NCBI RefSeq assembly: GCF_013282665.1
Contig: NZ_CP054041.1
Span: 1,904,001 to 1,968,000, forward strand
DNA from: Listeria monocytogenes
Lineage (GTDB): Bacteria > Bacillota > Bacilli > Lactobacillales > Listeriaceae
Length of the DNA: 64,000 nucleotides
Reading direction: 5' to 3'
Both the position numbers and the translations under genes were made by a program. Positions 51,429-60,094 of this stretch are shown here, one piece after another (positions within the stretch are counted from its first letter, which is position 1; every line of letters begins with the position of its first letter). The notes beneath the pieces were generated by a model. It did no database searches and had not been told where the DNA came from. It saw only the letters and a program-made list of their open reading frames with translations.

Positions 51429-51971
51429 ATGGATATTGGCAAACGCATAAAAAATCTTAGGCTCAGTAAGAATTTGACACAAGAAGAATTAGGCGAACGA
51501 ACGGATTTGACGAAGGGATATATTTCTCAACTAGAGCGAGATTTAAGCTCTCCTTCCATTGAAACGTTATTTGCTATTTTGGAAGTGTTAGGTTCTACTC
51601 CGAAAGATTTCTTTGATGAGGAAGAACACAATCAAAAAGTAATTTACGGAGAACTAGAGCATACTTTCTTTGAAGATGAAGAAAAAGGTTACAGAATAAA
51701 GTGGCTTGTTCCAGAATCGAATGAAAAAGAAATGGAGCCAGTACTGCTTGAAATAGAGGCAAATAGCTGTTTTAAAAGCTTCGAACCATCACTTTCAGAA
51801 ACTTTTGCTTATGTATTAAAAGGGGAAGTGACCGTGCTGCTTGGTCGAAATGAGTATGTAGCCAAAAAAGGGGAAGCAATTTATTTCCACGCCGCAGATG
51901 AACATCAAATAATTAATCGATCGAATGAACAAGCGATACTCATCTTAGTAGCGACAGATTCATATTTATAA
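51429..51971 (+). CDS. XRE-family regulator with cupin domain (polyamine operon regulator)
   Basis: This 180-aa protein has an N-terminal Cro/CI-type helix-turn-helix (KRIKNLRLSKNLTQEELGERTDLTKGYI, then LSSPSIETLFAIL) and a C-terminal cupin (FKSFEPSLSETFAYVLKGEV, GEAIYFHAADEHQIIN). This is the PuuR/SinR-cupin layout that represses polyamine transport genes in several Firmicutes. The start at 51429 has a GAAAGGAC site. It is co-transcribed with potABCD. Confidence 0.85.
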   Translation: MDIGKRIKNLRLSKNLTQEELGERTDLTKGYISQLERDLSSPSIETLFAILEVLGSTPKDFFDEEEHNQKVIYGELEHTFFEDEEKGYRIKWLVPESNEKEMEPVLLEIEANSCFKSFEPSLSETFAYVLKGEVTVLLGRNEYVAKKGEAIYFHAADEHQIINRSNEQAILILVATDSYL

Positions 51972-51980
51972 GGGAGGTAA

Positions 51981-53081
51981 ATGATTGTGACAGAAACAAT
52001 TATTCGTTTTGAAAACGTAACAAAACAATTTGATAATGATCCACCAGTGCTTGACAATGTCAGCTTTGAAATAGAAAAAGGGAAGTTTTATACTTTGCTC
52101 GGCCCCTCTGGTTGCGGAAAAACAACCATTTTGCGCTTAATTGCTGGATTTTTAGAAGCTTCAGAGGGACAAATTTTCCTTGGAGAAAAAGTAATTAACC
52201 AAATTCCAGCGAACAAACGGCCGGTAAATACCGTTTTCCAAGATTATGCTTTATTTCCACATTTAAATGTGTATGAAAATGTCGCTTTTGGACTACGCAT
52301 TAAAAAGTTGAAAAAAGAAGCAATTGACGAAAAAGTAAAAGAAGCACTGCGCTTTGTTAACTTAAAAGGCTACGAAAAAAGAGAAATTAGCGAAATGTCT
52401 GGCGGACAAAGACAACGTGTCGCGATTGCTCGGGCAATTGTCAATGAACCAGAAGTTATTTTACTGGATGAACCACTATCCGCACTTGATTTAAAACTAC
52501 GTACAGAAATGCAATATGAATTGCGCGATTTACAAAAACGTCTTGGGATTACGTTTATTTTTGTCACGCATGACCAAGAAGAAGCACTTGCGATGAGTGA
52601 TGAGATTTTTGTGTTAAATAAAGGCGAAATTCAACAAAGCGGGACGCCAATTGATATTTACGACGAGCCAATTAATAAATTTGTCGCAGATTTTATCGGC
52701 GAATCGAACATTGTTAATGGCAAAATGATACAAGATTTCGAAGTGGAATTTGTGGAAAGACGTTTTGAATGTGTCGACCAAGGTTTCCGTCCAAATGAAG
52801 TCGTGGAAGTAGTTATCCGTCCAGAAGATTTAGAGATTACTTCGGCTGAAAAAGGTCAACTGCAAGTAACCGTAGACTGGATGCTTTTCCGTGGTGTGCA
52901 TTATGAAGTAGGTTGTATCGACATTGATGGAAATGAATGGCTTGTTCACACAACGAGAAAAGTTCGTGTGGGTGATAAGATTGGCTTAGCGTTTGAACCA
53001 GAGGCAATTCATGTTATGCGTCTTGGGGAAACGGAGGAAGAATTCGATAAGCGGCTTGATAGCTACGATGAGGTGCAGTAA
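51981..53081 (+). CDS. potA: Spermidine/putrescine ABC transporter ATP-binding protein
   Basis: This 366-aa protein has Walker [11 protein letters not shown]-loop [11 protein letters not shown], signature MSGGQRQR, Walker [12 protein letters not shown] and a C-terminal TOBE-type domain ([16 protein letters not shown]). It energises polyamine uptake. AGGGAGGT sits 3-9 bases before two possible starts; ATG 51981 is annotated, GTG 51987 has better spacing. Its stop overlaps the potB start. Confidence 0.92.
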   Translation: MIVTETIIRFENVTKQFDNDPPVLDNVSFEIEKGKFYTLLGPSGCGKTTILRLIAGFLEASEGQIFLGEKVINQIPANKRPVNTVFQDYALFPHLNVYENVAFGLRIKKLKKEAIDEKVKEALRFVNLKGYEKREISEMSGGQRQRVAIARAIVNEPEVILLDEPLSALDLKLRTEMQYELRDLQKRLGITFIFVTHDQEEALAMSDEIFVLNKGEIQQSGTPIDIYDEPINKFVADFIGESNIVNGKMIQDFEVEFVERRFECVDQGFRPNEVVEVVIRPEDLEITSAEKGQLQVTVDWMLFRGVHYEVGCIDIDGNEWLVHTTRKVRVGDKIGLAFEPEAIHVMRLGETEEEFDKRLDSYDEVQ

Positions 53082-53890
53082 TGAATAGACGCACCCGTAC
53101 AGTTTATCTTGTTCCTTATGTTCTTTGGATCTTACTTTTTGTTGTTGCACCGATTTTATTGATTGTGTATTATTCTTTTTTTGATGTGGACGGCAATTTT
53201 ACGGTAGATAATTATATTCACTTTTTTACACCTGTATATTTAAAAATGACGGCTAGTTCATTCTGGTACGCGTTTTTAATTACAGTTTTTACCTTGCTGA
53301 TTTCTTATCCAACGGCGTATCTTTTAACAAAATTAAAGCATAAACAATTGTGGTTATTACTCATCATTTTACCGACTTGGATTAATTTGCTGCTTAAAGC
53401 GTATGCCTTTATTGGGATTTTTGGGACATACGGCGCGGCGAATCAATTTTTAGAAATACTTGGAATTGGCTCGAAACAGATTTTATTTACAGATTTTAGT
53501 TTCTTATTTGTATCAACCTATATTTTTATTCCATTTATGATATTACCAATTTTTAATGCAATTGAAGAAATTAATCCAACGTTGATTCAAGCCTCGCGCG
53601 ATTTAGGCGCATCGAGTTTGACGACATTTAGACGGGTGATTTTCCCACTGACTGCTGACGGTGTGAAATCGGGGTGTCAGGCTGTTTTTATTCCAGCGTT
53701 ATCACTCTTTATGATTACACGACTGATTGCAGGAAACCGTGTGATTACGCTTGGAACAGCGATTGAAGAACATTTCCTTGTTACGCAAGACTGGGGAATG
53801 GGTTCAACGATTGGCGTATTTTTAATTATTGCGATGATTTTAATTATGTTCCTAACCGGTTCGAAAAAGAAAAGAGGTGCGCGTAAATGA
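53081..53890 (+). CDS. potB: Spermidine/putrescine ABC permease
   Basis: This 269-aa membrane protein has six segments and the binding-protein-dependent permease loop EEINPTLIQASRDLGASSLTTFRRVI. It forms the channel with PotC. ATG 53081 shares its A with the potA stop. Confidence 0.92.
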   Translation: MNRRTRTVYLVPYVLWILLFVVAPILLIVYYSFFDVDGNFTVDNYIHFFTPVYLKMTASSFWYAFLITVFTLLISYPTAYLLTKLKHKQLWLLLIILPTWINLLLKAYAFIGIFGTYGAANQFLEILGIGSKQILFTDFSFLFVSTYIFIPFMILPIFNAIEEINPTLIQASRDLGASSLTTFRRVIFPLTADGVKSGCQAVFIPALSLFMITRLIAGNRVITLGTAIEEHFLVTQDWGMGSTIGVFLIIAMILIMFLTGSKKKRGARK

Positions 53891-54693
53891 AGAAAAGTAA
53901 ATGGGGTACGATTTATTTAGTGCTTGTTTTTGTGATTTTATATGCGCCGATTTTCTATTTGATTTTTTACTCGTTTAATAAAGGCGGCACGATGCATAAT
54001 TTTAGTGGCTTTACGCTTGGCTATTATAAAGAAGTTTTCCAAGATACGCGCCTACTAATTATTGTTTTAAATACGTTTGTAATTGCGCTACTTTCTTCGG
54101 TGATTGCAACTATTATCGGCGTTTGCGGGGCGCTGGCGATTAAATTTATGCCAAAACCTTTTGCGAAAAACTCGCTTTTAAGTTTGAATAATGTGTTGAT
54201 TGTTAGCCCGGATGTTATTATCGGTGCTAGTTTCTTGATTTTCTTCACAATTTTAGGTGTGAAATTAGGTTTTATTTCCGTCCTAGTTTCGCATATTGCC
54301 TTTAGTATTCCGATTGTCGTATTGATGATTTTGCCGAAATTACAAGAAATGAGCCCGACGTTAATGGATGCAGCGCGCGACTTAGGTGCAAGCCAGTGGC
54401 AAGTTCTTTCAAAAGTTATTTTGCCGTATATTATGCCAGGTGTTTTAGCTGGATTTTTCATGGCATTAACTTATTCGCTAGATGATTTTGCGGTAACATT
54501 CTTTGTAACAGGAAATGGCTTCTCAACTTTAGCGGTAGAAATTTATTCCCGAGCAAGACAAGGGATCTCGCTTTCTATCAATGCTTTATCGACACTGATT
54601 TTCCTCTTCACGATTATTCTCGTGATCGGTTATTACTTTATCAACCAACGTAATACAAGTAAAAATATTCGGACGGGGGCGACGAAAGAATGA
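53887..54693 (+). CDS. potC: Spermidine/putrescine ABC permease
   Basis: This 268-aa protein has six segments and the loop MSPTLMDAARDLGASQWQVLSKVILP. The start overlaps the potB stop by four bases (ATGA). Confidence 0.92.
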   Translation: MKKSKWGTIYLVLVFVILYAPIFYLIFYSFNKGGTMHNFSGFTLGYYKEVFQDTRLLIIVLNTFVIALLSSVIATIIGVCGALAIKFMPKPFAKNSLLSLNNVLIVSPDVIIGASFLIFFTILGVKLGFISVLVSHIAFSIPIVVLMILPKLQEMSPTLMDAARDLGASQWQVLSKVILPYIMPGVLAGFFMALTYSLDDFAVTFFVTGNGFSTLAVEIYSRARQGISLSINALSTLIFLFTIILVIGYYFINQRNTSKNIRTGATKE

Positions 54694-55763
54694 AGCAACT
54701 GCTGAAAATTTTTGTACCAGTCATTGTCGTCGCACTCCTAATGATGCTACTTGCAACAACGATGAACCGTTCGGAGGGCTATGCTGGGAGCAATACACTG
54801 ACAATTTATAACTGGGGGGATTACATTGATCCTTCGCTTATTACTAAGTTTGAAAAGGAAACAGGTATCAAAGTCATTTACCAAACATTTGATTCTAACG
54901 AAGCGATGATGACGAAAATCGAGCAAGGTGGAACAACTTTTGATATTGCGGTGCCAAGTGATTACGCGATTAGTAAAATGAAAGAAGAAAATTTGCTGAT
55001 TCCACTTGATCATTCCAAATTACCAAATGAAAAATACCTTGATCCGCGTTTTATGGATTTGTCGTTTGATGACGATAATAAATATTCGATGCCTTATTTC
55101 TGGGGAACGCTTGGCATTATTTATAATAAAGAAATGTTCCCGGACAAAAATTTCGATACGTGGAATGCGCTATTTGATCCCGAATTGAAAAACCAAATTT
55201 TGCTGATTGATGGGGCCCGTGAAGTGATGGGGCTTGGGCTGAATAGTCTCGGTTACTCACTGAACGATACGAATAAAGCACACCTACAAGCTGCCAGAGA
55301 CAAGCTAGAAACGATGACACCGAATGTAAAAGCAATTGTTGGCGATGAGATTAAACTTCTTATGGCGGACAATGAGGCGGGTGTCGCGGTTACTTTCTCC
55401 GGAGAAGCGGCGGAAATGCTCAGTGAAAATGAAGATTTAGAATACGTAATTCCAAAAGACGGCTCCAATTTATGGTTCGATAACATGGTCATTCCAAAAA
55501 CGGCGAAAAATGTCGATGGTGCGCATAAATTTATTAATTTCATGCTAAAACCAGAAAATGCCGCAATTAACGCTGAATATGTCGGCTATGCAACACCAAA
55601 TGAAAAAGCCGTCAAACTATTACCAAAAGAAATTTCGAGTGACGAACGTTTTTATCCGGATATGGACGAACTAAATAATTTAGAAGTATATGATAACCTC
55701 GGTAAACGAATGCTGTCGTATTATAATGAATTATTTTTGGAGTTTAAGATGTATCGAAAATAA
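54690..55763 (+). CDS. potD: Spermidine/putrescine-binding protein
   Basis: This 357-aa protein has an N-terminal hydrophobic anchor (residues 5-25) but no lipobox cysteine, unlike many Gram-positive binding proteins, so it is probably held by the uncleaved segment. The mature part (TLTIYNWGDYIDPSLITKFE, IYQTFDSNEAMMTKI) is typical of PotD. The gene overlaps potC by four bases. No clear terminator follows. Confidence 0.9.
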   Translation: MKQLLKIFVPVIVVALLMMLLATTMNRSEGYAGSNTLTIYNWGDYIDPSLITKFEKETGIKVIYQTFDSNEAMMTKIEQGGTTFDIAVPSDYAISKMKEENLLIPLDHSKLPNEKYLDPRFMDLSFDDDNKYSMPYFWGTLGIIYNKEMFPDKNFDTWNALFDPELKNQILLIDGAREVMGLGLNSLGYSLNDTNKAHLQAARDKLETMTPNVKAIVGDEIKLLMADNEAGVAVTFSGEAAEMLSENEDLEYVIPKDGSNLWFDNMVIPKTAKNVDGAHKFINFMLKPENAAINAEYVGYATPNEKAVKLLPKEISSDERFYPDMDELNNLEVYDNLGKRMLSYYNELFLEFKMYRK

Positions 55764-55892
55764 AGCCACCAGTATCTTCACGCAAGTTCACACCAAAGTC
55801 AAAACACGAACATTAAGCAAATTACTTGTGGAATAGATCAGCTATCCGCTAAAATAATGTTACGCAATTTTTTTCGAAAAGGAGAAATGGTT

Positions 55893-56594
55893 ATGACTAA
55901 GGAGAAAGTGTTATGGGGTTACGATGAGAAGACTGGGCCAGAAATGTGGGGGCATATCTGCTCTGACTTTGAAATCGCACATACTGGAAAGGCACAATCG
56001 CCAGTAGATATCGAACAAGCTGACGTTGTGAAATTAAAACCATCAACAATGAAGTTTTACTATAAAGAAACAGACTATACGATTAGAAGAATTGAACAAT
56101 CGGTACATGTTTTTCCGCATGACAAAGAACAAGGGTTACGCTTTAATGGCGAGTATTATCCACTTGTATCGTTCCATGCACATATTCCGGCGGAGCATTT
56201 GCTTGACGGTTATGTATATCCGATTGAATGGCATTTTGTTCACGAAAAACCAGACGGCACAACACTTGTAATGAGTGCTTGGATGGAAATTGATAATACA
56301 AATAATGTCGAATTCAAAGATTTACCAACCTATTTCCCAGAAGTATTTGCTGATTTTGAAACAGAACGGGAAATCACTTTGGATGTAAATGAATTTATGC
56401 CAGAAGAGCGTGTTTTCTATACGTACCAAGGTTCACGGACAACACCACCAACCGTGGAAGGCGTGACTTGGATCGTGTTGAAAAATGCGAAGACACTTGG
56501 TCAAGAAGATTTCACTGAATTTGAAAAAGCAATTGGTAACACAAGTCGACCAGTACAAGATTTAAACGGTCGTGAAATTACTTTTTACAATTAA
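55893..56594 (+). CDS. Alpha-type carbonic anhydrase
   Basis: This 233-aa protein has the alpha-CA patterns: QSPVDIEQ, FHAHIPAEHLLDGYVYP with the first two zinc histidines, and EWHFVH with the third. It interconverts CO2 and bicarbonate. There is no signal peptide, which is unusual since most bacterial alpha-carbonic anhydrases are exported. The start was moved to 55893 because AAGGAG lies before it; earlier in-frame codons lack a site. Confidence 0.85.
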   Translation: MTKEKVLWGYDEKTGPEMWGHICSDFEIAHTGKAQSPVDIEQADVVKLKPSTMKFYYKETDYTIRRIEQSVHVFPHDKEQGLRFNGEYYPLVSFHAHIPAEHLLDGYVYPIEWHFVHEKPDGTTLVMSAWMEIDNTNNVEFKDLPTYFPEVFADFETEREITLDVNEFMPEERVFYTYQGSRTTPPTVEGVTWIVLKNAKTLGQEDFTEFEKAIGNTSRPVQDLNGREITFYN

Positions 56595-56603
56595 AAAACT
56601 AGA

Positions 56604-56660
56604 AAGCCTCGCTCGAATCTTGTATAGTATAGACATAGATTCTGAGTGGAGGCTTCTTTT
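56604..56660 (+). terminator. Long stem between carbonic anhydrase and HD gene, includes the HD ribosome binding site
   Basis: AAGCCTCGCTCGAATC pairs with GATTCTGAGTGGAGGCTT with small bulges, followed by CTTTTTA. It can terminate the anhydrase transcript; read-through RNA would hide the GGAGG of the next gene in the stem. A promoter (TATAGT-like) lies in the loop, so a start within the loop would leave the site free. Confidence 0.65.
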
Positions 56661-56661
56661 T

Positions 56662-57204
56662 ATGTATGAAAAAGCGAGACAGATGATGATCGAAGCGCAT
56701 AGTGGCCAAGTTCGCAAAATTACTGGCGAGCCTTATTTTTCGCACCCTTTGAACGTAGCGAGAATTTTGCGCCGTGCTGGTTTTCGTGAAGAAGTTGTTG
56801 TCGCGGGATTACTGCATGATGCCGTTGAGGATACGGAGATCACCGATGCGGATATTCGCGGAACATTTGGCGCTGAAGTAGCCGATTTAGTAGCGTCTCA
56901 TACAGAAAATAAAACCTTATCCTGGGAAGAGCGAAAAGCACACACAATTGAACAAGTCCGTACCGGAAATTTAGAAGAAAAAGCGTTAATCGTGGCGGAT
57001 AAGCTAGACAATTTAACCTCCGTCAAATATGCCTTAAGCTCAGAAGGAAAGTCTGTCTGGAGCTATTTTAAACGCGGCTATGATCTGCAAAAATGGTACA
57101 ACCAAGGCATCAAAAATAATATGGAATACGGGTTGAATCCATCCGAAATCCCTCCATTTTTTGATGAATATGCGCGACTTGTGAAGTGGATTTTTAAGAA
57201 GTAA
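56662..57204 (+). CDS. HD-domain (p)ppGpp hydrolase-like protein (Mesh1/SpoT-type)
   Basis: This 180-aa protein has the HD motifs of RelA/SpoT hydrolases: YFSHPLNVA (His), GLLHDAVEDTE (HD) and KALIVADKLDNL. It lacks the synthetase, TGS and ACT domains, so it is a stand-alone small alarmone hydrolase-like protein. That function is inferred from family only. The start at 56662 follows TGGAGG. Confidence 0.8.
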   Translation: MYEKARQMMIEAHSGQVRKITGEPYFSHPLNVARILRRAGFREEVVVAGLLHDAVEDTEITDADIRGTFGAEVADLVASHTENKTLSWEERKAHTIEQVRTGNLEEKALIVADKLDNLTSVKYALSSEGKSVWSYFKRGYDLQKWYNQGIKNNMEYGLNPSEIPPFFDEYARLVKWIFKK

Positions 57205-57341
57205 AATTTTGCGTTAAAATATCTGTTAAATTAGGCATTTTGAATTAAAATGATAAGTTTTTAGAAAATAAGTTTCTTTTTCCAGAAAACTATTGTAAAA
57301 TGAAAGCGTTATAAAACTTACGAGAAGGGAAGTTTTTTTGA

Positions 57342-58214
57342 ATGGTTTATGGAGCAATTGAAGCAGGTGGAACTAAGTTTGTTGTAGCAATCGGAGAAAA
57401 GTCAGGGAAAATTATTAAACGCGAGAGCTACCCAACAACGGAGCCAGCAGAAACAATGAAAGCAGTCATTCAATTTTTTAAACAGTATGAGGATGAATTA
57501 AAAGCAATTGGGATTGGCTCATTTGGACCGATTGATATTCGAAAATCAAGTGCTACATACGGTTATATCACGCAAACACCAAAACTTGCATGGCGCAATT
57601 ATGATATCGTTGGTGCAATGAAAAAAGAATTTAATGTACCTATTGGTTTTACGACGGATGTTAATGCAGCCGCTTTAGGAGAGGTAAGTTTAGGCGCGGC
57701 AGCAGGTTTGGATAGTTGTATTTATTTAACGATCGGAACAGGAATCGGCGGTGGAGCAGTTGTTTCTGGTAAAATTCTAGAAGGTTTCTCTCACCCAGAA
57801 ATGGGGCATATTATGGTGCGCCGTCATAAGCGCGATCGTTTTACAGGCAGCTGCCCGAGTCATAGCGACTGTTTAGAAGGTCTCGCAGCAGGTGGAGCAA
57901 TTGAAAAACGTTGGGGTCAAAAAGCAGCAGAACTTGCGGATAATGAAGAGGTGTGGAATTTAGAAGCGCATTATATCGCTCAAGCTTTAATGAATTATAC
58001 ACTTATCTTATCCCCAGAAAGAATCGTGTTAGGTGGAGGCGTCATGAAACAACGCCAACTTTTCCCACTTGTCCGTCAAAAATTAAAAGCGCTCGTTAAT
58101 AATTATGTACAGCTACCAGATCTAGATGAATATATCGTTCCTCCAAAACTAGAAGATGATGCTGGGATAACTGGCTGTGTCTTACTAGCAGTGGATGCTG
58201 AAGAGTCTAATTAA
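57342..58214 (+). CDS. ROK-family fructokinase
   Basis: This 290-aa protein has the ROK glycine motifs (GAIEAGGTKFVVAIGE, TIGTGIGGGAVVSG) and the zinc cluster region HPEMGHIMV...GSCPSHSDCLEG with Cys, His, Cys, as in ScrK/GmuE-type fructokinases and mannokinases. It phosphorylates fructose or mannose. It starts at ATG 57342 after GAAGGGAAG. Confidence 0.88.
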   Translation: MVYGAIEAGGTKFVVAIGEKSGKIIKRESYPTTEPAETMKAVIQFFKQYEDELKAIGIGSFGPIDIRKSSATYGYITQTPKLAWRNYDIVGAMKKEFNVPIGFTTDVNAAALGEVSLGAAAGLDSCIYLTIGTGIGGGAVVSGKILEGFSHPEMGHIMVRRHKRDRFTGSCPSHSDCLEGLAAGGAIEKRWGQKAAELADNEEVWNLEAHYIAQALMNYTLILSPERIVLGGGVMKQRQLFPLVRQKLKALVNNYVQLPDLDEYIVPPKLEDDAGITGCVLLAVDAEESN

Positions 58215-58219
58215 TGGCG

Positions 58220-58250
58220 AAAAACAGCTCTAGTTTATAGGGCTGTTTTT
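58220..58250 (+). terminator. Terminator after the fructokinase gene
   Basis: AAAAACAGC and GCTGTTTTT pair around a 13-nt loop. Confidence 0.8.
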
Positions 58251-58298
58251 TGATATACTAAATTGTGATAAAACAAACAAGAACGCAGGAGGAAAAAG

Positions 58299-59225
58299 AT
58301 GTCCATTACGAACTTATTAAATATTAAATATCCGATTATCCAAGGTGCAATGGCTCAAATTGCCAAAGCTCCACTTGTAGCTGCTGTGTCTAATGCAGGC
58401 GGTTTAGGAATTATCGCTTCTGGCGGAATGACTGCCGACACGCTACGCGAAGAAATCCAAAAAACAAAAGCGCTGACAGATAAACCATTTGGCGTCAACT
58501 TAATGCTAATGATGACCAATATTGCCGAATTAACCGAAGTAATTATTGAAGAAAAAGTGAGAATCGTTACGACCGGAGCGGGAACGCCAAAAACGTTCAT
58601 GCCAATTTGGAAAGAAGCTGGAATTATTGTGATTCCCGTTGTCCCGTCCGTGATGATTGCTAAGCGTATGGAAAAAATGGGCGCAGATGCAGTTATCGCA
58701 GAAGGAACAGAAGCAGGCGGACACGTCGGCGAAACAACAACAATGGCGCTTTTACCTCAAATCGTGGATGCCGTTACTATCCCAGTCATTGGCGCAGGTG
58801 GAATTGCAGATGGTCGCGGAATCGTCGCAGCGCTAGCTCTAGGTGCAAAAGGTGTCCAAATCGGTACACGCTTCCTAGCAACCGATGAATGTCCAGTACA
58901 CCCGGACTTTAAAGCAGCCGTGATTAAAGCTTCCGACCGCGACACAATGGTTACCGGAAGAAAAGCTGGCGCACCAGTCCGCTCGATTAAAAACAAAATG
59001 ATCAAAGAATACATCCGTTTAGAAGAAGAAAACGCCGATCGCGACACGTTAGAAGAGCTAACTTTAGGTTCTTTACGAAAAGCAGTACAAGAAGGCGACA
59101 CAGACAACGGCTCCGTCATGGCCGGTCAAATCGCTGGCTTAATTACAGAAATCAAACCTTGTAAAGATGTTATCGAAGAAATGATGACAGATGCTAAGAA
59201 TGTGATTGCTGGGTTAGAATTATAA
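58299..59225 (+). CDS. fabK: FMN-dependent enoyl-ACP reductase II/nitronate monooxygenase-family protein
   Basis: This 308-aa TIM-barrel protein has the family pattern YPIIQGAMAQIAKAPLVAAVSNAGGLGIIASGGM, split here as YPIIQGAMAQIAKAPL and SNAGGLGIIASGGM, AEGTEAGGHVG (substrate/cofactor loop) and GAGGIADGRGI. It resembles FabK more than nitronate monooxygenases, but the two families overlap. FabK would reduce enoyl-ACP in fatty acid synthesis using NADH and FMN; the gene is not in a fab cluster. Confidence 0.8.
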   Translation: MSITNLLNIKYPIIQGAMAQIAKAPLVAAVSNAGGLGIIASGGMTADTLREEIQKTKALTDKPFGVNLMLMMTNIAELTEVIIEEKVRIVTTGAGTPKTFMPIWKEAGIIVIPVVPSVMIAKRMEKMGADAVIAEGTEAGGHVGETTTMALLPQIVDAVTIPVIGAGGIADGRGIVAALALGAKGVQIGTRFLATDECPVHPDFKAAVIKASDRDTMVTGRKAGAPVRSIKNKMIKEYIRLEEENADRDTLEELTLGSLRKAVQEGDTDNGSVMAGQIAGLITEIKPCKDVIEEMMTDAKNVIAGLEL

Positions 59226-59228
59226 GCT

Positions 59229-59276
59229 AAAAACAGTTATTTTCTGCTTAATAAAGTAGAGAATAACTGTTTTTTT
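59229..59276 (+). terminator. Terminator after the FabK-like gene
   Basis: AAAAACAGTTATT and AATAACTGTTTTT pair perfectly around a 20-nt loop. Confidence 0.88.
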
Positions 59277-59440
59277 GTAGTTGAGATGTTGTTTACAAAG
59301 GTAAAGTCAAAAAATGCACTAATTTGTTCTGTAGTTGGCTATATTTATACACAGAGGTTCACAAAACGCTCACAAAATGGAATCGTTGCTGGTGCTATAA
59401 TGGAAGGGTGGAAAATTAGACATAGAGAGGAATCACCAAG

Positions 59441-59725
59441 ATGAGAGAGATAAAAGTCAACGAAGCAATGTTCCAAAAACACGCCTCGAACTTAGACAGC
59501 AAAAGCGCGGGAAGCTATTTGCCGTTAAAAGGTGGAAATATGGCATACTCACGAGCGAATTCTATCAATCAGTTACGGTCTGCATTAATTGATTTGGTCG
59601 ATGTGGTAGAAGATTTCCAAGCCGTGACAAAGCAAGATGCGGGTAGATTAAAGAAAATGGGCATGGCCTATGCGAAACAAGATCAAGCGATGGGACAGAA
59701 AATAAATCAGCTGGAGATGCGATAG
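59441..59725 (+). CDS. Type VII secretion partner protein (Lap1/DUF3130-like)
   Basis: This 94-aa helical protein (MREIKVNEAMFQKHAS at the start, SAGSYLPLKGGNMAYSRANS in the loop, DFQAVTKQDAGRLKKMG at the end) resembles the small proteins that precede LXG toxins in Listeria and streptococci. Its FxxxD-type element (FQAVTKQD) near the C-terminus fits the export signal proposed for Lap1. It starts the toxin operon and sits immediately before the second small gene. Confidence 0.75.
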   Translation: MREIKVNEAMFQKHASNLDSKSAGSYLPLKGGNMAYSRANSINQLRSALIDLVDVVEDFQAVTKQDAGRLKKMGMAYAKQDQAMGQKINQLEMR

Positions 59726-60094
59726 ATGGACAGCACGCACAGCCGGTTAGAGCAGCAACTACAACAAGTGAAAAAAGCGCAGGATGTTTTACAAGATAAT
59801 CTGAGGCAGACTAAGCGCAAACAAGTGGAACAAGAATGGTTAGAAGAAGATAGTCACCAATTAGAAATGGAGAAACAAGGATTATTGGACTTCTTGCGAG
59901 GCGGTTGGCAAGGGGAGGAAGCGAATGGTTTCCACCGCTTTCTAGAAGAACAACAACACGAAGAAGCGATGGCATGGCGAAAAGATTTGTCGGAAAAACG
60001 TGTTCATTTGGAAGAAGAAGCGCGGACTACTAGAGCAGAAATGCACGATATAGAGACCAAACAAGCCTCCTTGCGAAAGGAGTGGAACCAATGA
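59726..60094 (+). CDS. Type VII secretion partner protein (Lap2/DUF3958-like)
   Basis: This 122-aa protein is almost entirely charged and helical (EQQLQQVKKAQDVLQDNLRQ and similar coils). It starts right after the previous stop and its stop overlaps the LXG start (ATGA). Lap1-Lap2-LXG order is the arrangement seen in LXG effector operons, where the two helpers form a complex with the LXG domain. Confidence 0.75.
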   Translation: MDSTHSRLEQQLQQVKKAQDVLQDNLRQTKRKQVEQEWLEEDSHQLEMEKQGLLDFLRGGWQGEEANGFHRFLEEQQHEEAMAWRKDLSEKRVHLEEEARTTRAEMHDIETKQASLRKEWNQ

